Source: Phycisphaerales bacterium (GTDB lineage: Bacteria; Planctomycetota; Phycisphaerae; Tepidisphaerales; Tepidisphaeraceae). Taken from it: a DNA stretch of 11,661 nt. Position 1 is the stretch's first letter; the number at the start of each line of letters is the position of its first letter. The stretch covers positions 1 through 11,661 of the forward strand of contig PMAK01000035.1 in NCBI GenBank assembly GCA_003153655.1, given 5' to 3'. A program made the position numbers and the translations under genes. The notes beneath the pieces were generated by a model, which ran no database searches, was not told where the DNA came from, and saw nothing but the letters and a program-made list of their open reading frames with translations. Positions 1 through 5,194 of the stretch are shown piece by piece.

Positions 1-11
1 TTGAACATACG

Positions 12-74
12 AGACGCCAAGAATTCAAGCCAGAAGACCTGATTCTTTAAGTCTTCCTCCGCGCCTTGGCGTCT
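12..74. repeat. Nested inverted repeat (cruciform-like) in non-coding DNA
   Basis: The outer arms are AGACGCCAAG (12-21) and CTTGGCGTCT (65-74), a perfect 10-bp inverted repeat. Inside it a second perfect pair, GAAGAC (33-38) and GTCTTC (51-56), encloses a 12-nt loop. The CCTTGGCGTCTTGG style resembles short intergenic repeats scattered through many bacterial genomes, but copy number cannot be judged from one window. It lies beyond the 3' end of the minus-strand gene at 132-746 and has no T-tract, so it is not an obvious terminator. Confidence 0.5.
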
Positions 75-85
75 TGGCAGCCTGT

Positions 86-100
86 CCCGATTACATCGGG
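86..100. repeat. Short perfect hairpin CCCGAT-tac-ATCGGG
   Basis: A 6-bp perfect stem with a 3-nt loop lies about 30 bp beyond the stop codon of the minus-strand gene at 132-746. Read on the minus strand it is followed by ACAGGC rather than a T-run, so it could only be a weak or factor-assisted terminator. It may equally be part of the same intergenic repeat block as the palindrome at 12-74. Confidence 0.35.
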
Positions 101-131
101 GGTTCAATTCTCTTAGATTTGCAAGGAAACC

Positions 132-746
132 CTAAACAACCCCAGCCCTATCCCCAATTATCTTCCGCATCGCGCAAAGAGCCGCCCGCCAATCCGCGCT
201 CGTCTGTGTCGTCTCGTAAATCAGCAAATCCCCCAGCGTCACGAAATCACGATTTTCCAATGACGCCTTGATCTGCTTCAGTTGCTCCGCGAATTCCAAA
301 ACCAACTCAGTCAATGGCCGATTTGCAACCCGGATCGTTTCCAGATCAATATTCAGCAATCGCGCCGTCCCCAGCAGTGATTCCTGTGCATGCTGCCAGG
401 TCGTCAGGCATCCCGACAGTTTTTCCATCGCCCGGACGTTCTGGTTGTTCTGAAGCAGCTTGGCCGCTTCAGATTTGATGCGATCCGCCTCGCTGAGTTG
501 CGATTCCACCTGTTGCAGCACATCCAGCGCCATTTCGTGCGGGTCCGCCGTCTCGATGAAGACCTGATGGTCCTTCAGCGCCGATCGGCGCATATCCATC
601 ATTCGTCCAAGGTCCGGCTCGTGCCCGTCAATCAGCACGTGCACCACCAGCCGGTTCTCACGCTTTAGATGCGTCAGTACCTGCCCGACGGTTCGAAGGC
701 CCAATTCCTCGGCAAGCAGCGGCGAATGATCGACGGTAACTGGCAT
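132..746 (-). CDS. Conserved-looking helical protein of unknown function
   Basis: A 204-residue soluble protein that I do not recognise, with no signal peptide or membrane segment. Residues 1-70 look alpha/beta (VVHVLIDG at 34-41). Residues 70-200 are almost wholly helical and rich in Glu, Gln, Leu and Ala. The C-terminal part (LENRDFVTLGDLLIYE, 163-178) faintly recalls the C-terminal helices of FliS-type chaperones or small four-helix proteins, but this is a loose impression. The start is well supported: ATG is preceded by GAGGAG at 755-760 with an 8-nt gap. The stop is TAG at 132-134. The gene is divergent from the GT2 gene across about 108 bp that contain a shared inverted repeat. It has no minus-strand neighbour close upstream, so it is probably transcribed alone or with genes left of the window. 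Confidence 0.85.
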   Translation of the reverse strand: MPVTVDHSPLLAEELGLRTVGQVLTHLKRENRLVVHVLIDGHEPDLGRMMDMRRSALKDHQVFIETADPHEMALDVLQQVESQLSEADRIKSEAAKLLQNNQNVRAMEKLSGCLTTWQHAQESLLGTARLLNIDLETIRVANRPLTELVLEFAEQLKQIKASLENRDFVTLGDLLIYETTQTSADWRAALCAMRKIIGDRAGVV

Positions 747-765
747 GTGGCTGTCTCCTCACATC

Positions 766-811
766 TTTTATCGGTCAGTGATTGGCTAAAACGTGAGAAA
801 GTCCGATAAAA
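766..811. promoter_or_regulatory. 9-bp inverted repeat in divergent intergenic region (candidate operator)
   Basis: TTTTATCGG (766-774) and CCGATAAAA (803-811) are perfect reverse complements separated by 28 nt, midway between two divergent genes. Each arm contains a GATAAA hexamer pointing outwards: the right arm towards the GT2 gene, the left arm towards the minus-strand gene at 132-746. This is the layout expected of a shared operator or of mirrored -10 elements. A role in regulation is inference. Confidence 0.4.
782..810 (+). promoter_or_regulatory. Candidate sigma70-type promoter for the GT2 gene
   Basis: TTGGCT (782-787) and GATAAA (805-810) are separated by exactly 17 nt. Each matches the -35 (TTGACA) and -10 (TATAAT) consensus at four of six positions. 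Transcription would start near 817, giving a leader of about 38 nt to the ATG at 855. The -10 sits inside the right arm of the 9-bp inverted repeat, so a protein bound there could block it. Matches of this quality occur by chance, so confidence is modest. Confidence 0.35.
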
Positions 812-854
812 ATCGCTCCATCGTCCCCGTCTCGCCACCCCTTCCCGGATTGCA

Positions 855-1916
855 ATGAATCCAGCCCCCGCTGTCGATATACGAATGGGAACTCTTTACC
901 GGACGTTGATTAAAAATCCTCCGATGGACCTGATCGTAAACATCGCGACCGCCGGTCGGCCCGACCTCTTGAAGTGGACCCTTCATTCGCTCGGCAAATG
1001 CCTTCTGCCCGCGGGCTACAAAGAAACAATCGTCGTCGAGAATGGCACACGTGCCGGAGCCGAAGACGTGGTTCGATCCGGGCCGCCTTCACTAAATCTT
1101 AGATATCTGCACGAGCCGCAAAGTAACAAAAGTGCCGCCCTGAACAGAGCCCTCGCGGCATTCAGAGATTGCCTCATCTTCTTCACCGACGATGATGTGA
1201 GGCTCGATCCTAGAGTTCTTCAGGCATACTCAGATGCCGCTGAAAAGGTCGGCCCCGGAAAATTCTTCGGCGGCCCAGCCGACGTGGACTACGAATCTCC
1301 TCCACCAACTTGGCTTCGGCAATACCTCCCAAAATCCGCAACAGGATGGCAATGGAAATGGGACCCCAATTGCGTGAACGTACCGGAATTCCTCGGATTC
1401 AACTGGGCGGCGTTTGCTTCAGACCTCCGCGCCGTCGGCGGATTTAACACCGATCGCGGCCCGGGCTCCCCCTCAGGAAGCACCGGGCAGGAAAGCGATA
1501 TGCAGCACCGCCTTTTGAACAGAGGTCTGCATGGCGTCTATGTTCCGCACGCACGCGTCTGGCATTTCGTTCCAGGCGAACGCTGCTCGCTGAAATGGGC
1601 CATCGATCGCAACTTCCGTCACGGCGTGGAAGAGGGAACTCTCGCCGCAGCTGAACCACAAGGGCCCTGCGGCCTTCCGCCCTGGCGAATCACCAATCAT
1701 TATCTCAAGGGAATTGTCCGGGAATTGATGTGGTCATTTTCAACCAGCCCTGAACTACGCTTCAGAGCCAGGCATCGGCGCAGCTACGATCGCGGCCTGA
1801 TGCATGGAATCCGTTGCCAGCGCGAGGCCACGACTGTCAACTATCCGGCTCCGAGGAGATCAAAGGCTTGGTTGCCGATTCCACACTGGCCGGTTCCCCT
1901 GGGAGAAAGACGTTAA
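855..1916 (+). CDS. Family 2 glycosyltransferase
   Basis: A GT-A fold, GT2-type enzyme expected to transfer a sugar from a nucleotide-sugar donor at the cytoplasmic side. Visible parts (353-residue numbering): the beta1 start LIVNIATAGRPDLL (26-39) for nucleotide binding; NKSAALNRAL (91-100); the DxD-type metal motif TDDDVRLDP (111-119); GGP (139-141); GFNWAAF (181-187); AVGGFN (193-198); and the acidic acceptor/base motif GQESDM (211-216). WHFVPGER (236-243) matches the usual C-terminal WHxVP block. No membrane segment is evident. The ATG at 855 has only a weak GGA upstream. The catalytic fold begins at the in-frame ATG at 924, so the first 23 residues may not be translated. It is the only plus-strand gene here. 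Its last 26 codons lie antisense to the histidine kinase tail, and the acceptor is unknown. Confidence 0.88.
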   Translation: MNPAPAVDIRMGTLYRTLIKNPPMDLIVNIATAGRPDLLKWTLHSLGKCLLPAGYKETIVVENGTRAGAEDVVRSGPPSLNLRYLHEPQSNKSAALNRALAAFRDCLIFFTDDDVRLDPRVLQAYSDAAEKVGPGKFFGGPADVDYESPPPTWLRQYLPKSATGWQWKWDPNCVNVPEFLGFNWAAFASDLRAVGGFNTDRGPGSPSGSTGQESDMQHRLLNRGLHGVYVPHARVWHFVPGERCSLKWAIDRNFRHGVEEGTLAAAEPQGPCGLPPWRITNHYLKGIVRELMWSFSTSPELRFRARHRRSYDRGLMHGIRCQREATTVNYPAPRRSKAWLPIPHWPVPLGERR

Positions 1917-2688
1917 ACGTCGTTCCCTGACCCACCTGGCTTTCCACCACGATCCGCCCCTTGTGATGCTCAATGATGTCCTTGCAGATCGCCAGCCCCA
2001 GTCCCGTCCCGCGCGATTCGTCCTTGCGCGTCGTCCCCTTCGTTGTAAAAAACGGCTGAAAAATCTTTGACATCAGATTTTCCGGAATCCCCGGCCCAGT
2101 GTCGGTTACCTGAATCTTCACCTCGTTCTGCTCGACGACCGACGCCTTTATCGTCAACGATCCGCCTTTTCCGATCATCGCCTGGCGCGCATTGATCATC
2201 AAATTCAGCAGAACCTGTTCCAACTGTACATTGTCACCCTGAACGCACAGATCACCCGGTATGTGAACGCGAAGGGCGATCCCATCCTTCTGCGGATCAC
2301 GGGCCAAAACCATCAGCGCCTCATCCACCAGTCCCTGCACCCTGATCTTTTCGAACGACGATTCGCCACGGGCCAGGCCCAGCATCGCCGTGCAGATCTT
2401 TCCTGCCTTCTCCGCGCTCGCAAACGCCTTGCTCAGCGCCTTGCAGATCAGTTCCATATCCGGCGTAGGCCCCTTGGCGCTCTGCAATGCATAATGCGAA
2501 TAGCTGACGATCGGCGTGAGCAGATTGTTGAACTCGTGAGCGATCACCGCCGCGATGGTTCCGATTGTCGCCAATCGTTGAGATTCGGTCAGTTGCTCGC
2601 GCAGAGCATCTAACTGACGCTGCGTCTCGCCCAATTGCGAGAGCAATGATTCCTGGAACGCGGCGGTGGGGGGTTGCGGATTACTCAC
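1837..2688 (-). CDS. Soluble orphan sensor histidine kinase
   Basis: A two-component histidine kinase of 283 residues that autophosphorylates a histidine and passes the phosphate to a response regulator. Residues 12-40 form a predicted coiled coil leading into the DHp helix IAHEFNNLLTP, with phospho-acceptor His51. The catalytic ATPase domain follows: N box QLEQVLLNLMINARQ (155-169), G1 box DTGPGIP (196-202), F box FQPFFTTK (210-217) and G2 box GTGLGLAI (227-234). It ends at GTTFNVFLP (255-263) with a 20-residue tail. There is no membrane segment, PAS, GAF or other sensor domain, so the input must come through a partner or a very short N-terminus. The start is GTG at 2688 with AAGG about 7 nt upstream. 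No response regulator lies in the window. The YwaF-like gene is 59 bp upstream, so cotranscription is plausible. Confidence 0.93.
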   Translation of the reverse strand: MSNPQPPTAAFQESLLSQLGETQRQLDALREQLTESQRLATIGTIAAVIAHEFNNLLTPIVSYSHYALQSAKGPTPDMELICKALSKAFASAEKAGKICTAMLGLARGESSFEKIRVQGLVDEALMVLARDPQKDGIALRVHIPGDLCVQGDNVQLEQVLLNLMINARQAMIGKGGSLTIKASVVEQNEVKIQVTDTGPGIPENLMSKIFQPFFTTKGTTRKDESRGTGLGLAICKDIIEHHKGRIVVESQVGQGTTFNVFLPGEPASVESATKPLISSEPDS

Positions 2689-2747
2689 GCCTTCGCCTTA
2701 TCTATCGGCCTTTATGCCGAATCCACTTTGGCGGCGTGATTTCGCGG

Positions 2748-3539
2748 TTATGGGACGCGGGTTACCAATGCGGAATCGGGTGCTATGCCCTGATCGGATG
2801 GATTATCCTGTGATTGGATCTCGCCGACCTTGCGCCCGATCAACCAAGGCAAAAGCAGCAAGAACATGACGGTGATTCCCATCACCAGTATCAGCGGCAC
2901 GCGCCAAGGCCATGGACCCAGGAAACTGGCCAGCGATTGCCGACCGTTGAGACCCTTGCCGATGTAACCGTAATCCAGACGGAAGAGTGCATCGATCGGG
3001 AAGATAACGGCGACATAGACGATCGACGACCCCACGGCGAAACGCCAGTCGCGCCAGTTCGGACGCAGCCCACGGGCGGTAACATCGTAAAGCGCCGACC
3101 CAATGATCGTCGCGTGAGCGGTCCAAAAGACCCAGAATTGAAAATCAGCCGGCCCGAACTGTAAATCGGGGTAGATGAAGCTGAGCGATGAAAGACCCAA
3201 TCCCCAGAAATAAGCGATTATGCGAAGCTTGCGCCAGCGTAGCAGCAGCGCAAGCGGCGCGACAAACATGACGATATCGCAAATGTGCAGGGGCAAAGCG
3301 GTCTGTACGGAAAACCGGCTCGGCCAAAGCGTTACCGCTTGCACAAAGAGCGCGGCCCCCAGTCCAATCCATCCGACAGTCTTATCCATGAACCAGCGGC
3401 GGGGCGGTACATCGGCGACCGTGTCGCAGCGCCGCATCAAGATCATGATCGTAACAAACAGCGCGAACGCCAGCACCACGCAAAGATGCGTTTCCGTATA
3501 GGGTTTGAAATGATGCAGCCAATAAGGAGGCTTCTTCAT
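2748..3539 (-). CDS. YwaF/TMEM164 family (TIGR02206-type) integral membrane protein
   Basis: A 263-residue protein with about seven membrane helices. Family hallmarks are LPLHICDIV (82-90), PDL with a preceding aromatic stretch (124-126), FWTAHATI (138-145) and the loop SLASFLGPWPW (202-212), which matches the conserved LLGPWPW block of the TIGR02206 family. The bacterial family has no settled function. The human relative TMEM164 has been reported as an acyltransferase acting on ether lipids, with a Cys/His pair. Cys87 and His142 here are reasonable candidates for the same pair, by inference from motif position. Start ATG at 3539 has only a weak GGA upstream, and the stop is TAA. The gene lies between the aminotransferase (87 bp) and the histidine kinase (59 bp) on the same strand. 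Confidence 0.8.
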   Translation of the reverse strand: MKKPPYWLHHFKPYTETHLCVVLAFALFVTIMILMRRCDTVADVPPRRWFMDKTVGWIGLGAALFVQAVTLWPSRFSVQTALPLHICDIVMFVAPLALLLRWRKLRIIAYFWGLGLSSLSFIYPDLQFGPADFQFWVFWTAHATIIGSALYDVTARGLRPNWRDWRFAVGSSIVYVAVIFPIDALFRLDYGYIGKGLNGRQSLASFLGPWPWRVPLILVMGITVMFLLLLPWLIGRKVGEIQSQDNPSDQGIAPDSALVTRVP

Positions 3540-3626
3540 TCAATCCAATTGTAGGTTAAACTCTTGCGGCTGGGAGGGCGTAAAAATCACTGAGTTTTGC
3601 TTTCCAACTGTAAAAGACCCGATTCG

Positions 3627-4727
3627 CTACCCCACAGCCGCCAGCAATTCCTGCGCGACATATCGGACCTGCTCCTCCGGCAATTCCGGATAAATCGGCA
3701 GCGCCAAGACCTCATTGCAGGCCCGCTCGCTCTGCGGAAAATCCCCCGCGCCATACCCCAGATATTTGAAGCACTCCTGCATATGCAGCGGCAGCGGATA
3801 ATAAACCGCCGACCCAATCCCTTTGTCCTGCAGCGCCTTCTTAACGCGATCCCGATCCGGCACGCGCACGACATACTGGTTGTAAATACTCCAATTTCCC
3901 GTCTCAATCCGCGGCGTAACAACCTTGCTCCCCGCAAGCAGCCGATCATAAATCGCCGCGTTACGCCGTCGTCCCTCATGCCATGTTTCCAGATATTTCA
4001 TCTTGACGCTGAGCACCGCCGCCTGCATCGCCGCGATGCGAAACATCCCCCCGACAAACTTGTGGTAATACTGATGCCCCGACCCATGCACGCGCAGAAG
4101 CCTGCAAGTCTCGGCAAACCCATCATCGTTCGTGCAGATCGCCCCCGCGTCCCCAAACGCCCCAAGATTCTTCGTCGGATAAAAGCTCAGGCACCCCGCG
4201 AAAGCCGTCGAGCACGCCCGCTTCCCATGCCGCTTCGCCCCGATCGCCTGTGCCGCGTCCTCGATCACCTTCACATCATGCTTGGCTGCGATCGCATTGA
4301 CCGCCTCCATATTCGCCACCTGCCCGAAAAGATCGACGGGAATAATCGCCCGGGTCAACGGCGTAATTTTTGCAGCTAGCCACGACGGATCAATATTAAA
4401 AGTAGCCGGCTCAATATCCGCAAAAACAATCCGCGCCCCCAGCCGCGCAATCGCTCCCGCGGTGGCGAAAAACGTAAACGTCGGACAGATCACCTCATCC
4501 CCCGGCTTGATCCCCAGCGCCATCAGCGAACAAAGCAGCGCATCACTCCCACTGCTGACGCCAATTGCATGCTTCGTCCCGCAATAGGCGGCAAGACTCT
4601 TCTCAAATTTCTCAACATGCGGCCCCAGCACCAGCGCTTGCTGATCCATCACCTCATCCAGCGCCCGCCGAATTTCCTCGCGGAGCGGCACATACTGAGC
4701 CTGCAAATCCAAAAGCTTGACGTTCAT
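3627..4727 (-). CDS. DegT/DnrJ/EryC1/StrS family sugar aminotransferase
   Basis: A PLP-dependent aminotransferase of 366 residues, the usual family length, that aminates keto-sugars attached to a nucleotide, typically using glutamate. Signatures: GPHVEKFEKSLAAYCG (35-50); SSGSDALLCSLMALGI for cofactor phosphate binding (58-73); PGDEVICPTFTFFATA (75-90); IEDAAQAIGA with Asp157 pairing to the PLP ring nitrogen; SFYPTKNLGAFGDAGA (181-196) with Lys186 as the Schiff-base lysine; and VYYPLPLH (308-315). The overall pattern resembles WbpE/WlbC-type enzymes that make acetamido-amino sugars more than ArnB, but the exact substrate cannot be assigned. All catalytic residues are present. A hairpin overlaps the start codon. 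It lies in the same orientation downstream of the GT-C genes, consistent with supplying an amino sugar for a glycan. Confidence 0.93.
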   Translation of the reverse strand: MNVKLLDLQAQYVPLREEIRRALDEVMDQQALVLGPHVEKFEKSLAAYCGTKHAIGVSSGSDALLCSLMALGIKPGDEVICPTFTFFATAGAIARLGARIVFADIEPATFNIDPSWLAAKITPLTRAIIPVDLFGQVANMEAVNAIAAKHDVKVIEDAAQAIGAKRHGKRACSTAFAGCLSFYPTKNLGAFGDAGAICTNDDGFAETCRLLRVHGSGHQYYHKFVGGMFRIAAMQAAVLSVKMKYLETWHEGRRRNAAIYDRLLAGSKVVTPRIETGNWSIYNQYVVRVPDRDRVKKALQDKGIGSAVYYPLPLHMQECFKYLGYGAGDFPQSERACNEVLALPIYPELPEEQVRYVAQELLAAVG

Positions 4728-4756
4728 ACCCGCAGATTAAGAGGGATGCGGGATAT
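4726..4756 (-). promoter_or_regulatory. Hairpin overlapping the aminotransferase start codon
   Basis: On the minus strand, ATA-t-CCCGCA (4756-4747) can pair with TGCGGG-TAT (4734-4726). This gives nine base pairs with a single bulged T and a 12-nt loop. The downstream arm includes the AT of the start ATG and the only G-rich stretch that could act as a ribosome binding site. Such a structure would hide the start in mRNA. Regulation by it is inferred, not shown. Confidence 0.35.
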
Positions 4757-4825
4757 TTTCCACAGATTGGAATGAGATGTGCGGAGGATTGAAGCAAGAA
4801 CCGAATACGCCCAAAAACTAGTAGC

Positions 4826-5167
4826 CTACGGTTTCGTCGTCGGAGAATCAGTTGTCGGCCACGGCAGATGTACACTGAACACAATGGGCGCCAGTGGAAA
4901 GCTTTCCAACACGATGCGGCGAAGATCCGCGCAGGCTACTTCGTCGGGAAGAGTGCCAAAGACACGCAATGAGCCGCCGTTTTCGGTGTCAGACTCAAGC
5001 CTCACGTCAGCAAATCGCGGGTCAGCCTGCAATTTTGGCAATAGCACAGGAATATGATCTTCGGCCAGCCGCATGTTGATCGCCTGATGTCCACCCGGCG
5101 AATAGGGGTAATAAATCGCCACCGCAATTGCGAAGAGGCCGAGGAAACCATAAATCCATTTTCGCAT
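4826..5167 (-). CDS. Small membrane-anchored protein, unknown function
   Basis: A 113-residue protein. It opens with the positively charged MRKW and one hydrophobic helix (about residues 4-24), then a soluble domain that should lie outside the cytoplasmic membrane. The domain reads as mixed alpha/beta: LPKLQADPRFADVRLE, a strand SLRVFGTL, then helix DEVACADLRRIVLESF and a final strand VFSVHLPW. This order loosely recalls BON or secretin-type small domains, without a firm match. I choose ATG at 5167 because GGAAAGG lies 9 nt upstream and gives a clean anchor. A TTG at 5194, directly after the TGA of the GT-C gene, would add nine residues. Either way the gene is translationally close-coupled to the GT-C gene, which suggests a membrane partner of that enzyme. 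Confidence 0.75.
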   Translation of the reverse strand: MRKWIYGFLGLFAIAVAIYYPYSPGGHQAINMRLAEDHIPVLLPKLQADPRFADVRLESDTENGGSLRVFGTLPDEVACADLRRIVLESFPLAPIVFSVHLPWPTTDSPTTKP

Positions 5168-5194
5168 GAGCTTGGGCCTTTCCGATGCGAGCAA

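Noticed and set aside
86..115. GGGGGTTCAATTCTC resembling a tRNA T-arm
   Set aside because: The flanking bases do not form the 5-bp T stem, and no anticodon arm, D arm or acceptor stem can be drawn around it.
3540..3626. Possible terminator between the aminotransferase and the YwaF-like gene
   Set aside because: There is a short T-run on the minus strand but no preceding stem longer than 3 bp, so readthrough is more likely.
3597..4379. Plus-strand open frame of about 260 codons opposite the aminotransferase
   Set aside because: Arg/Pro-rich antisense shadow. The minus strand carries complete PLP enzyme motifs.
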